Source of the DNA: CAZNPU01 sp964575335
Lineage (GTDB): Bacteria; Planctomycetota; Phycisphaerae; Phycisphaerales; SM1A02
Reading direction: 5' to 3'
NCBI GenBank assembly: GCA_964575335.1
Contig: CAZNPU010000002.1
Location: 186,001 to 250,000 of the forward strand
Length of the DNA stretch: 64,000 nucleotides
Made by a program: the position numbers and the translations under genes. Position 1 is the first letter of the stretch; each line of letters starts with the position of its first letter. The notes below the pieces were generated by a model that was given only the letters and a program-made list of their open reading frames with translations, searched no databases and was not told the origin of the DNA. Shown piece after piece: positions 24,736 to 33,941 of the stretch.

Positions 24736-25584
24736 TCAGCCGCGCACGTCCTTCGGGTCATCCTCATGCTGGAGAAACGCCTTGGCCCAGCCAAGTCCGA
24801 TCGCCACGCCCATGAGCGAGCCTGCCGCCAGGTCAATCGGCATCGGCAGCGCGAATCTGGACAAATTGCCGGTAACAAACGCTTCGTCCATCGGTTGTTT
24901 CAGCATGATCATCGCCAGCAGGTGTCCGATCGCGCCAAACAAAACAGGCGAGGCGAACACGAGCATCGGCTGCACGTGCGGCGAAAATAACCGCCCCGCC
25001 AGCCCTGCCAGTACGCCGCCCGCAACCGCGGTGCCGACCATCTGGCCTTTCATCGGCGACTGGGCGATCAGCCAGATCGCTGGCAGCATCAGCGCCCCGG
25101 CAGCGGCGCACTTGAACGCATCAGCGCTCAGAAGCGGATGAGGCGGCTGGCCATACTCCTTTGGTTCCACATCCGGCAGCGGCCCGCCGAGGGCAAACAC
25201 CACAATGGTCATCAGCAGCGCAAGGCCGGCCCAGACAGCGGTTTCAACCGCCAGCATCACCAGCGTCGATCGCGAGCCGTTGCCCGCAAAGGCAAGCTCC
25301 TGCACCGTTTCCAACTGGCCGGTGAGCACGAACAATCCCGCTCCAACCACAAATAGGCCCACCGCAGCATTCAGAAACCGCGCCACCACAATGCCGATGA
25401 CAGCCAGCATGCCCAGCACGAGCAGCACAGCAACCACAGCGCCGAAGATCGACTCAGCATGAAACAGCGTTGGCCCCGGCGCGCCGCGCGGCGAGGTCAG
25501 TGCAGGCGCCGCCAGCGCTCCAATCAGCCCGGCCAGCAGAAGGCCGACAAACAGCACCGTGTTGCGTTGGATCGCCTGAATCAT
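24736..25584 (-). CDS. Multi-pass membrane protein of unknown function
   Basis: A 282-residue hydrophobic protein with about eight predicted membrane helices: near 9-30, 46-67, 69-90, 108-134, 155-176, 180-198, 206-228 and 243-266. Short Gly/Ala-rich helices such as MVGTAVAGGVLAGLAG suggest a transporter-like or channel-like bundle, but I recognise no family signature. A proline-rich loop (PLPDVEPKEYGQPPHP) sits in the middle. It is divergent from hutH, and about 130 bases upstream of the SucC-like gene on the same strand, so it could be the first gene of that run, perhaps moving its substrate; this is inference from position only. Confidence 0.7.
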   Translation of the reverse strand: MIQAIQRNTVLFVGLLLAGLIGALAAPALTSPRGAPGPTLFHAESIFGAVVAVLLVLGMLAVIGIVVARFLNAAVGLFVVGAGLFVLTGQLETVQELAFAGNGSRSTLVMLAVETAVWAGLALLMTIVVFALGGPLPDVEPKEYGQPPHPLLSADAFKCAAAGALMLPAIWLIAQSPMKGQMVGTAVAGGVLAGLAGRLFSPHVQPMLVFASPVLFGAIGHLLAMIMLKQPMDEAFVTGNLSRFALPMPIDLAAGSLMGVAIGLGWAKAFLQHEDDPKDVRG

Positions 25585-25720
25585 GTGGTGAATTGGTATC
25601 CGAAAGCGCCGCCGGCATCAAGACAACGGGCGTGAGTTCGAGCAATCCCATGCCGCAATCGCGGTTTCCTGCACCTCGCTCACTCGCCCGGCGCGCCGGC
25701 AATGCGGTATTGTGTCGGTC

Positions 25721-27346
25721 ATGCCAGACAAAGAACTCATTCTCGACGGCCAGCCACTGCAACTGGCTGAGGTTGAAGCGGTCGCCCGGCTGGGGCGGCA
25801 GGTCCGAATTGGCGAGCGCGCCAGAGGCAAGATCGAAGCGGCCCGCGCAATCGTGCAACGCGAAACCGGAGGCGAAGGCAATGCCGAGGGCGGCAAGGCC
25901 ATCTACGGCGTGAACACCGGCTTCGGCTCGCTCTCGCGTGTGCGCATCGCCCCCAGCGAGATTCGCGATGTGCAGCGCAATCTCATTCGCTCGCATGCAG
26001 CAGGCGTTGGGGAACCGCTGCCGGTTGACGTTGTGCGTGCCATGTTGCTCATTCTCGCAGCAAGCCTCAGCCGCGGCTGTTCCGGCGTGCGCGTCGAGGT
26101 TGTGCAACTGATCGTCGACCTGCTCAATCACAATGTCACCCCCATCGTGCCGTCGCGCGGTTCGGTCGGCGCATCGGGCGATCTTGCGCCGCTGGCGCAT
26201 GCAGGATTGGTTCTGATCGGCGAGGGCGAAGCGCTGGTCAACAATGAACGCTGCTCCGGCGCAGATGCCCTGGCCCGCACCGGCCTGAAGCCCATCACGC
26301 TTGAAGCAAAGGAAGGGCTGGCGATCATCAACGGCACGCACCTGATGACCGCCATCGGGTCGCTTGCGCTGTGCGACGTGCATCGCCTGCAGCAGGCGGC
26401 GCTGTGTTCAGCCGCCATGGCGATCGACGCCTGTCGCGCAACCGATGCGTTTCTCGATGATCGGCTGCACGTTGCGCGAAATCAGCCGGGTCAGCGGCAG
26501 GTCGCAGCGACGCTCCGCGCACTGCTTGCTGGCTCACAGATCATCACATCGCATAAGCACGATGATCCGCGCGTGCAGGATCCGTATTGTCTGCGAGCCA
26601 TGCCGCAGGTTCTCGGCGCTGCGTTCGATGCGATCCGCTGGGTGCACAGCGTGTTCGAATACGAACTGGGCGCAGTCACCGACAATCCGCTTGTGTTCGG
26701 CAACGGCGCTGCAGTCCTGCCGGCATCACAACAGGCCGCAAATCACAATCTTTCATCATCTGATTCCGCTGCGATCATCTCCGGCGGGAACTTTCATGGC
26801 ATGCCGTTGGCGATCGCGCTGGATACGCTCAAGATCGCGCTGTGTCACATTGCAGGCATCGCAGAGCGGCGCATCTTCTGGCTGCTGACTGCATCTGACA
26901 GCGAAAATCCCGTCAATGTCTATCTCAGTCCGCAGCCGGGACTGCACAGCGGCATGATGATTGTGCAGTACACCGCTGCTGCATGCTGCAATGAGATGCA
27001 GACCCTCGCTACCCCGGCCAGCGTGGCGAACATTCCCACCTCAGCGGGCATCGAAGATTACAACTCGATGGGCGCGACCGCCGCTCATCAAACGCGCAGC
27101 GCCGTTGATCTGGCGATCAATGTCATTGCAGCTGAATTGCTGGTGATGGCTGAGGCGATGGAATATCAGCGGCCGCTGCGCAGCAGCAACGCGGTGGAGC
27201 GTACGTACAACATCGTCCGCCAGCGCGTGCCGCGCCTGACACATGATCGCCCGCCTGCGCCGGATCTCGCCGCCATCGCTGCGATGATTCGTTCAGGCGA
27301 GTTCGCACATGCGCTTCCTGTGCACGACCTGCCTGCCATAAGCTGA
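25721..27346 (+). CDS. hutH: Histidine ammonia-lyase
   Basis: A 541-residue aromatic amino acid lyase that removes ammonia from histidine to give urocanate. The self-forming MIO cofactor triad Ala151-Ser152-Gly153 lies in SVGASGDLAPLAH, and the tyrosine loop YGVNTGFGSLS is complete. Later family stretches are present: NGTHLMTAIGSLAL, QDPYCLRAMPQVLG, TDNPLVF, GNFHGMPLAIALD and EDYNSMGATAAHQT. The length is slightly above the usual 510. A GTG at 25712 is also in frame, but the ATG at 25721 starts the conserved region properly. No other hut gene is visible, so the rest of the histidine pathway is elsewhere or missing. Confidence 0.95.
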   Translation: MPDKELILDGQPLQLAEVEAVARLGRQVRIGERARGKIEAARAIVQRETGGEGNAEGGKAIYGVNTGFGSLSRVRIAPSEIRDVQRNLIRSHAAGVGEPLPVDVVRAMLLILAASLSRGCSGVRVEVVQLIVDLLNHNVTPIVPSRGSVGASGDLAPLAHAGLVLIGEGEALVNNERCSGADALARTGLKPITLEAKEGLAIINGTHLMTAIGSLALCDVHRLQQAALCSAAMAIDACRATDAFLDDRLHVARNQPGQRQVAATLRALLAGSQIITSHKHDDPRVQDPYCLRAMPQVLGAAFDAIRWVHSVFEYELGAVTDNPLVFGNGAAVLPASQQAANHNLSSSDSAAIISGGNFHGMPLAIALDTLKIALCHIAGIAERRIFWLLTASDSENPVNVYLSPQPGLHSGMMIVQYTAAACCNEMQTLATPASVANIPTSAGIEDYNSMGATAAHQTRSAVDLAINVIAAELLVMAEAMEYQRPLRSSNAVERTYNIVRQRVPRLTHDRPPAPDLAAIAAMIRSGEFAHALPVHDLPAIS

Positions 27347-27382
27347 AAGCGCATATCAATATTCATCAAAATAAAAGCGCCG

Positions 27383-27437
27383 AAAGCGCAGAGAGGCATC
27401 TGCTTTTCTCATGCTCTCTGCGCTTTTCGCGTCTTTA
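27383..27437. terminator. Hairpin between hutH and the TlpA-like gene
   Basis: The arm starting AAAGCGCAGAGA (27383-27399) pairs with ATGCTCTCTGCGCTTT (27411-27426), with one bulged G and an 11-base loop. T-rich bases follow at 27424-27437. It lies between two convergent genes and could stop transcription from both sides. Confidence 0.6.
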
Positions 27438-27495
27438 TATGCAGGGAGAATCCATGCCCGCACTAATTCCTGCGCCCTTTGCGAATATGCGAAAA

Positions 27496-28842
27496 TCAGT
27501 CTGGCCTCTGCCCGCTTATTAACTCTTCGATCACCGGCCGAAGCACTTCTTGAAGGCTACGGCTCGGGTCAAAGCCAATGTGAACGTGGCGGACGATTCC
27601 CTTGTGGTCGATGATCACCGTCTGCGGAATTGCGCCAGCTCTGTAGGCGATTGCAGCCTCTCTTGCTTCATCCAGAAGAACATTCAGATTCCACGCGCGT
27701 TTTTCGAGAAACGCTCTTATCTGATCGGCCGACTCGCCAACGTTTACTGCGTACAGGTGAACATTGCGGTCAGCGAACTCCTTTTCAAGAGCCATCAGTT
27801 CCGGCATGGCGCGCACGCACGGCACGCACCATGTGGCCCAGAAATCCAATATGACAATCGGTGTATCCGGACCGTCAGCAGGAATGGCGACGCGCTGCTC
27901 GCGATCCAGCACCGGAAGCTCAAACGGTGGGGCTGGCGCATTGAGCAGTTCAAGCGGATCGCCCTGCGGCCCCTCATCCTCCACACTGATGCCAAGCACC
28001 TCTGCCAGACTTTTCGCACGCTCTGCATCCGGCGGCGGGGTGAACGCCAGCGCTTCTTCGTCAATATCGGGATTGACCGTCACGCGATCCCAAATCAGTT
28101 GTCGTATCGTATTCCCAACCAACCGCCCCCCCTTTGACCCCAATGAAAGGCCCGGCCCCAGGGAAACTTGCATGGCTGCCGGAACAACAGTTTTCTTGAC
28201 CAGATCTTCTTCAAGCCAAATCGAAACCGGAACCGGCAGCTTCGGGTCGTACCAGGAGTTCCCTGGCGCGTAATCCGCCATCGGAATCATCAGCTTTATC
28301 TCATACAGCACGACTGATTCCCGCTCGGTTTCCAGCACGCTGTAGCCGACCAGTTGTTTGTCCCAGTCCAGTTCAATTTCACCTGCAAGAAGTTCTGCCA
28401 TGAGCAGCAGGTCATAGATGCCGGGACTGCGCCAGTTGTGCTGCCGCGCAGTCAGAAGCGTCAGATCGTCAACGGCTTCGGTGTAGTACAGGGATTGATT
28501 CGTGTTGACCACGTGGAACTTGCCCGGCTCAATGTGAACGTGCGACAACCAGTTCCGAGGCGCAGCATCGGGAACCTTATTTCCTCGCACGCGATGCGAC
28601 ATCACCTCCGGCCACTTCCAAATGACCTCCACCTCCGCATTCCATGTCGCGGCGAGATCATTCGTTTGCATCACACGAATGCAATGAAGCTCATGCAGGA
28701 CAATCGAATTGCCCAAAACCAACTGCCTTGCCTTTGCAAAAAGCGATTCAACATCAGGACGATCAGACGCAAGAGATGTTGCACACGCAATCTGAAGACA
28801 GCACACAGCGCACGCAACATGGACCCAACTGCATGTTTTCAT
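27496..28842 (-). CDS. Exported TlpA-like thioredoxin with N-terminal LolA/DUF2092-like domain
   Basis: A 448-residue exported protein. I start at the ATG at 28842, which opens a signal-like segment (MKTCSWVHVACAVCCLQIACATSLAS); the frame continues upstream to 28935 with no such signal. Residues about 30-280 are beta-rich (ATWNAEVEVIWKWPEVMSHRVRG and later strands), resembling a LolA-fold or DUF2092 domain. From about 310 comes a TlpA/ResA-type thioredoxin: APAPPFELPVLD, FWATWCVPC with Cys339 and Cys342, and GAIPQTVIIDHKG with the cis-proline. It should reduce or form disulphides outside the cytoplasm. A secreted protein with a cysteine-rich tail is encoded just upstream on the same strand and may be a client. 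Confidence 0.85.
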   Translation of the reverse strand: MKTCSWVHVACAVCCLQIACATSLASDRPDVESLFAKARQLVLGNSIVLHELHCIRVMQTNDLAATWNAEVEVIWKWPEVMSHRVRGNKVPDAAPRNWLSHVHIEPGKFHVVNTNQSLYYTEAVDDLTLLTARQHNWRSPGIYDLLLMAELLAGEIELDWDKQLVGYSVLETERESVVLYEIKLMIPMADYAPGNSWYDPKLPVPVSIWLEEDLVKKTVVPAAMQVSLGPGLSLGSKGGRLVGNTIRQLIWDRVTVNPDIDEEALAFTPPPDAERAKSLAEVLGISVEDEGPQGDPLELLNAPAPPFELPVLDREQRVAIPADGPDTPIVILDFWATWCVPCVRAMPELMALEKEFADRNVHLYAVNVGESADQIRAFLEKRAWNLNVLLDEAREAAIAYRAGAIPQTVIIDHKGIVRHVHIGFDPSRSLQEVLRPVIEELISGQRPD

Positions 28843-29074
28843 TGGCGAATTCAGCTTTTTCACTTCAAACCCCAACTCACTGTCAAGTGATTCAAAAAGT
28901 GGGAACAGTCGAATGACTGCTCCCCAAGGCTTCACATTGCTTCACAAATGGCTTATTGCTTTGCCAAACGAGCGCTGGCGTCCAACGATTGGCCTCAGTA
29001 CATTCTGAACAATCATCGGCTGTCGAGATAATACTGAAGCAGTTCCACAACCGTACCCATGAAGTCGTCAGGTT

Positions 29075-29821
29075 TCAACGAGTTGCTGCTCCGATCACAT
29101 TGCTTCCGTAACAGCACTCTATCCAAAAATTGCATGAAGGTGGATGATTAACATTGCCGTCACACCAACTGTATTGACAACTGCACACCGCATCCCTGAC
29201 ATCACGACTGCAATACCTAACTGCGTTTCTGCATGATTCAATATCAGGTTGTGGAGGGCTATTAACACCATCACAACACAAACGTTGAAGAATGTTGCAC
29301 ACTCGCACATGGCTTGGAATAGTGAATGCAGAATGCACCAGATGACCAGCGTATCCGATCGATACAACCATCCCATTGTGATGTACTGCTACTGCGAGTT
29401 GGCCGCCTGCAAGTTGGTACAAGGTAAGATCATCAATCTCGCCGGTGTAGAATCCAGGTTCAAACGGACGAACAACCAAGGCTGGCGAAAGCTCTCGCTC
29501 TCGCAACAAGGCAAGTGTTGGCAAACGCGGAGATTGATTGCCAAATCCAATGCCACGGTCTCCCCTGAGCTGCTGAACCGGAAGCCAGGGAGAATCCACA
29601 TCCGTGCGCGTGAATTCGACGGTCATCGTATTCCCGGCCGCATCCACAAACAGCATTTCAATCGCAAGATCGGATTCTGAAAGGACGGTCATTGAAGCGG
29701 CGCTACCCATACTTGCTGCATGAGCCGCATTCACATTGGGAGACGAAATCAGTCCTGCCAAGGCGCCTGCGAACGCGCACGCCACCACACTCATGAACAG
29801 ACAAAACCTTTGATATTGCAT
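29075..29821 (-). CDS. Secreted protein with cysteine-rich C-terminal tail
   Basis: A 248-residue protein I do not recognise. It opens with a signal peptide (QYQRFCLFMSVVACAFAGALAGL, likely cleaved after the Ala-rich region near 35). The middle (about 45-165) is beta-rich, with a SESDLAIEMLFVDAAGNTMTVEF start. The last 75 residues carry 11 cysteines, including LCCDG, CSC and ECC, a spacing that suggests a knot of disulphides. Base composition is lower in GC than in the flanking genes, which may indicate transfer or relaxed selection. It is upstream of the exported TlpA-like gene, with 232 bases between them. No function can be assigned. Confidence 0.65.
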   Translation of the reverse strand: MQYQRFCLFMSVVACAFAGALAGLISSPNVNAAHAASMGSAASMTVLSESDLAIEMLFVDAAGNTMTVEFTRTDVDSPWLPVQQLRGDRGIGFGNQSPRLPTLALLRERELSPALVVRPFEPGFYTGEIDDLTLYQLAGGQLAVAVHHNGMVVSIGYAGHLVHSAFTIPSHVRVCNILQRLCCDGVNSPPQPDIESCRNAVRYCSRDVRDAVCSCQYSWCDGNVNHPPSCNFWIECCYGSNVIGAATR

Positions 29822-30303
29822 GACATGCTCCTCCCCCCCTGGAAACTCAACGCCGTCACGGTGGGGGGTAACCCCCGCAACGGCACTCTCAGGTCAAACC
29901 CAAGCCAATCCTGAGCCAAACCTGAGATGGAGATCATGTCATTGAGCGCAGCGACTATGCAGCAGGAAGCGAGCGCTGTCAAGCATTTTTCAACCGTTTT
30001 CCCGGAACGCCGCCGCTTCGTACGGTAGAGTCTGGCCGTTGCGTCACTTGCGCGCCGAACTGGTTTGATGATTGCGGGATGGCTTTGCCGGGAGCATCCG
30101 CTTCGCTACGCGCTGCGAGCATTAAGCCGCGCGGGACGCTGACCTTGGCCGTCATGGTTCTGGCATCGCATGCCTTCACCGCCGCGATGCGGCAAAAACG
30201 GCTATGATCCTTCTCTTTTCCGCTTGTTTTGCAGTCAGGCTTTCGCCGCCAGATGCGCGCCTGGCTCTTGGTTGGATCAGATTTCGGACAAGGACGCCCA
30301 CAT
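29822..30303. other. Divergent intergenic region
   Basis: About 480 bases between the secreted cysteine-rich gene and the phosphohexomutase. I see C/G-rich blocks just upstream of the secreted gene and short near-repeats of the form CCAA(G/T)CC...CCTGAG at 29890-29930. No gene is supported. Promoters for both divergent genes should lie here but are not clear. AAGGA upstream of 30304 supports the start of the next gene. Confidence 0.4.
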
Positions 30304-31701
30304 ATGCTCGGCAAGGTCTTCAAAGCCTACGACATTCGCGCCACCTACCCCAAGCCGCTGAATGAAAAGCTGGCCTGGCAGATCGGTTACGGCACGGCGC
30401 AATATTTGACTGAACAGGCTGCGGAAAGCGGCTACGATGACCCCATGATGCGCCACATCGTGGTCGGCCACGACATGCGTAAAAGCTCGCCGAAGCTGGC
30501 TGAGGCCGTCAAACAGGGCATCAGAGACTTTGGCGCGCATGTCATTGACGTCGGCTTGGTCGATACGCCGTTCATCTACTTCGCCATCAATCATCTGGGC
30601 TGCTGCGGCGGGATTCAGACGACCGCCTCGCACAATCCGGCGAACTACAACGGCTTTAAGATTTCAAAAATCGGCGCCAAGCCGGTGGGCATGATGAGCG
30701 GTCTGGATGACATTCGCCGCTATGCTGCCATCGCTGACCGCGAAAAGGTCACCGCCAAGACTGGACGCGAGGAGAAACGCGATCTCTGGCAGGCCTACCG
30801 CGAGCATGTGCGGCATTTTCTGCATCCGACGCTGCTTGACGGTTCGCGCACCCTCAAGGTGGCCATCGACGCGTCCAACGGCATGGCGGGCACCATGGTG
30901 CCCAAGATTTTTGCCGACGTGCCCGGCCTCAAAATCACCAGAATCAACTTTGACAACGCTTCCGGCGAGTTCGTACACGAACCCAATCCGCTGGTGGAGA
31001 GCAACCTAGAGCAGTTGAAGGAAGCGGTCAAGTCGACCAGGGCCGATGTGGGCATCTGCTTTGACGGCGACGCTGACCGCTGCGTGGTGGTGGATGAAAC
31101 CGGTGAAACCGTCGGCTGCGACCACCTCACCGCATGGCTGGCGCAAAAGTTCCTCAAGGAAAGCCCCGGCTCGGCAATCGTGTACGACCTGCGATCGAGC
31201 AAGGCGCTGGCGGAGATGATTGTGGAAGCGGGCGGCAAGCCGGTGAAGTCGCGCGTGGGCCATGTCTTCATGAAGCAAGCGATGGCTGAGAACGATGCGG
31301 TCTTCGGCGGCGAATTGTCGGGGCATTTTTACTTCCGCGACAACTTCTACGCTGACTCGGGCGCGATCGCCTTTGCGGCGGTGGTGAGCGGGCTTGCTGC
31401 GACAGACAAGCCCATGAGCGAACTGATCCGTCCGGCGCGGCGGTACGTCCAGTCGGGCGAGATCAATTTCGAGAACGAGGACAAACAGACAGCGCTGGAA
31501 GAGCTCAAGGAAGCGTATCCCGATGCTGAGATTGAAGAGCTTGACGGCGTAACGATTGATGTCGGCTCATGGTGGGCCAACGTGCGCATGAGCAACACCG
31601 AACCGTTGCTGCGGCTGAACCTTGAAGGCCCCGACAAGCACACCGTGGATGAACTGGTGGAAGAATTATCGCAGTTTCTTGGACGCCGCGTCGATCATTA
31701 G
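30304..31701 (+). CDS. Phosphomannomutase/phosphoglucomutase
   Basis: A 465-residue alpha-D-phosphohexomutase that interconverts hexose 1- and 6-phosphates for envelope sugar precursors or glycogen. All four active-site loops are present: the phosphoserine loop TTASHNPANYNG (Ser109), the magnesium loop DGDADRC (Asp254, Asp256, Asp258), the sugar-binding loop GGELSGHFYFRD and the phosphate loop SNTEPLLRLN. The frame extends back to 30229, but the ATG at 30304 starts the conserved FKAYDIRA strand and has AAGGA upstream. Sequence style fits the bacterial ManB/AlgC-type dual-specificity branch; the preferred sugar cannot be fixed from sequence alone. Confidence 0.93.
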   Translation: MLGKVFKAYDIRATYPKPLNEKLAWQIGYGTAQYLTEQAAESGYDDPMMRHIVVGHDMRKSSPKLAEAVKQGIRDFGAHVIDVGLVDTPFIYFAINHLGCCGGIQTTASHNPANYNGFKISKIGAKPVGMMSGLDDIRRYAAIADREKVTAKTGREEKRDLWQAYREHVRHFLHPTLLDGSRTLKVAIDASNGMAGTMVPKIFADVPGLKITRINFDNASGEFVHEPNPLVESNLEQLKEAVKSTRADVGICFDGDADRCVVVDETGETVGCDHLTAWLAQKFLKESPGSAIVYDLRSSKALAEMIVEAGGKPVKSRVGHVFMKQAMAENDAVFGGELSGHFYFRDNFYADSGAIAFAAVVSGLAATDKPMSELIRPARRYVQSGEINFENEDKQTALEELKEAYPDAEIEELDGVTIDVGSWWANVRMSNTEPLLRLNLEGPDKHTVDELVEELSQFLGRRVDH

Positions 31702-31846
31702 CCGCCTGCGCGTCGCGGCTGAGCGCGTGTTCCATTTGGCCTTTTGCTTTGCCATGGCGGCGTATGGAAACTTCACACGGCTGAGCCGGACTGCTGGCGA
31801 TTCCGCTGCGTTCCCAGCCTAATGTTCGGGAGCGAGGTCATCGGTT

Positions 31847-33361
31847 ATGAACATCGCCACATTCCTTGGTCATTATCAGATTCTTGAAAACCCGTTCCGC
31901 GCTGAAGAAGCGCGGCACGATTCAGTCTTCGGCCGTGTCGAAACGGCGTGCCATCACCCCGATTACGAAAAAATCCGCGGTGATTTCCATCGCCCCGCCA
32001 CCTCGATCGTCTTCGGCGAGCGCGGCTCGGGCAAAACCGCCATTCGCCTGCAGATTGAAGATGAACTGGCGGCATACAACCGCGAGCATCCCGACGCACG
32101 CTGCCTGCCGCTGGCGTATGACGAGCTGAATCCGATTCTCGACCGTTTCAGCCGCCACAGCGGTCAATCCACGCCTCTGGCGACGCTGCAGCAGATGCAA
32201 CTGGTCGATCACATTGACGCGATGATGAGCGCGGTGGTGCCGCGCATCGTCGATGAAATGCTCGGCGACACGCGCACGGGCAATCCGATTCTGGACCTTG
32301 GCGATCAGCCGCACCGCCGACTGCGCCAGCTCGATCCTGCTGCCAAACAGGACATGATGGTGCTGCAGATCTGTTACGACCGCCCCGCGGCGGCCGCATC
32401 GCGCACCAAGCGGCTGAAACGGGTGTTGCGCTACCGTTCGTTCAATCAGCTTGGGCTGTACGCATGGCTTGCGGGAATCGGTGCGGTTCTGAGTGCAGGC
32501 CTGATCGCATACTTTCTCATCGCCCAGCCCCAGCAGCACATCTGGCTGTGGTATGTGGCGATCGGTCTTGCGCTGCTGTTCAGCGTTGTGATCGCTGGGC
32601 ACGGCGCGTGGCTGTGGTGGAAATCGCGCCGCATTGCCAGCGAGCTTTCACGCCGCCTTCGCGTGATGGATCGTTCAACGTCTTCGTTCCGCGAATCACT
32701 TAGCGCAATGAGCACGAACGATGCGATGAACGTCGGTTTTCCGCTTACCAGCGAAGACGATCTCCGCTATGCGATGTTCGGGCGTCTGTTGAACGTGCTT
32801 CGGCCGTTCGGCTACCGGTCAATTCTGATTCTTGTCGATCGCGTGGATGAACCCACGCTTATCAACGGCGAGCCGGATCGCATGCAGGCGTTCGTCTGGC
32901 CGCTGCTGAACAACAAGTTCCTGCAGCAGGATCAGGTTGGCTTAAAGCTGCTGCTGCCGCTTGAGCTGCGATACATGCTCAACCGCGAGACGGCGGAGTT
33001 TTATCGTGAAGCGCGTCTGGACAAGCAGAACCTCATCGAGCGGCTGACGTGGTCAGGCGCGACGCTGTACGACCTGTGCAGCGCTCGACTGAATGCCTGC
33101 CGGCCTGCGGATGCTGAACCGATCTCGCTTCGCGATCTGTTTGAAGACAACGTCACAGCGCAGGACCTGGTTGATGCGCTGGATCAGATGCAGCAGCCGC
33201 GCGATGCGTTCAAGTTCATCTACCAGCTCATGCAGGAGCATTGCGCCAACGTGCCGGAAGAGCATCCGCAGTTCAAGATTCCCCGGCCGGTGCTTGATGG
33301 CATTCGCAAACTGCAGGTTGAGCGCATGTCGGGCATGCTGCGAGGCGTGCGCCCGGCGTGA
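31847..33361 (+). CDS. Membrane-anchored P-loop ATPase of unknown role
   Basis: A 504-residue protein with an N-terminal nucleotide-binding site: Walker A GERGSGKT (57-64) and a Walker B-like strand ILILVDRVDEP (326-336). Two membrane helices (about 204-227 and 232-258) interrupt the chain between them, so the ATPase core appears split by a hairpin in the membrane. After Walker B the sequence is helical (LPLELRYMLNRETAEFYREARLDK), reminiscent of the sensor and lid regions of STAND/KAP-type NTPases. The N-terminal PFRAEEARHDSVF segment precedes the P-loop. I do not recognise a named family. It is 145 bases after the phosphohexomutase on the same strand. Confidence 0.75.
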   Translation: MNIATFLGHYQILENPFRAEEARHDSVFGRVETACHHPDYEKIRGDFHRPATSIVFGERGSGKTAIRLQIEDELAAYNREHPDARCLPLAYDELNPILDRFSRHSGQSTPLATLQQMQLVDHIDAMMSAVVPRIVDEMLGDTRTGNPILDLGDQPHRRLRQLDPAAKQDMMVLQICYDRPAAAASRTKRLKRVLRYRSFNQLGLYAWLAGIGAVLSAGLIAYFLIAQPQQHIWLWYVAIGLALLFSVVIAGHGAWLWWKSRRIASELSRRLRVMDRSTSSFRESLSAMSTNDAMNVGFPLTSEDDLRYAMFGRLLNVLRPFGYRSILILVDRVDEPTLINGEPDRMQAFVWPLLNNKFLQQDQVGLKLLLPLELRYMLNRETAEFYREARLDKQNLIERLTWSGATLYDLCSARLNACRPADAEPISLRDLFEDNVTAQDLVDALDQMQQPRDAFKFIYQLMQEHCANVPEEHPQFKIPRPVLDGIRKLQVERMSGMLRGVRPA

Positions 33362-33462
33362 ATTCATTACCGTGCTGCAGTATCATGCGCAGCGAGACAG
33401 AGAGGATCGAATTTCGCAGCACTTGTCGCTGCGCCGTTCTTTTCATCTGATTCGATTTTTCC

Positions 33463-33897
33463 ATGAGCGATCAAGCCTCTTACAGCACCCGCGCGCCGGA
33501 ACCCGTTGGCGCATTTCCGCACGCCAAGCGCGTAGGCAATCTGCTGTTTCTCTCCGGCATCGGACCGCGCCAGCGCGGCTCAAAGGACATTCCCGGCGTG
33601 ACGTTGAACCCCGACGGCACGATTGCCTCCTATGACATCGAAGCGCAATGCCGCGCCGTGTTTGAGAACGTGCGTCTGGTGCTTGAGGATTCCGGATCGA
33701 AATGGGAGAACATCGTCGATGTGCTGGTCTTTCTCACCAACATGAAAGACGATTTCGCAACATACAACAGGCTTTATGCAGAGTATTTCGCAGGCCCGCC
33801 CGGCAGCGGCAAGCCCAATCCCACGCGCACAACCATCGAAGTCAATTGTCTGCCCACGCCGATCGCCATTGAGTTGAAGGTCATCGCGACGATCTGA
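33463..33897 (+). CDS. RidA-family deaminase, 2-aminomuconate deaminase-like
   Basis: A 144-residue RidA (YjgF/YER057c/UK114) protein. It has the family features GNLLFLSGIGPRQRGSKDIPG, AQCRAVFENVRLVLEDSGSKWENIVDVLVFLTNMKDDF and NPTRTTIEVNCLP, including the conserved Arg in PTRTT that binds the substrate carboxylate. The RGSKDIPGVTLNPDGT insertion is typical of 2-aminomuconate deaminases of tryptophan and nitrobenzene catabolism. It lies next to, and convergent with, kynurenine formamidase and tryptophan dioxygenase genes, which supports a role in kynurenine breakdown. A general imine-clearing role is the alternative. Confidence 0.87.
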   Translation: MSDQASYSTRAPEPVGAFPHAKRVGNLLFLSGIGPRQRGSKDIPGVTLNPDGTIASYDIEAQCRAVFENVRLVLEDSGSKWENIVDVLVFLTNMKDDFATYNRLYAEYFAGPPGSGKPNPTRTTIEVNCLPTPIAIELKVIATI

Positions 33898-33941
33898 TTC
33901 AGCCCCGCTGGCGCAGTTGCCATTGGGGGTTGCGCTGCAAG

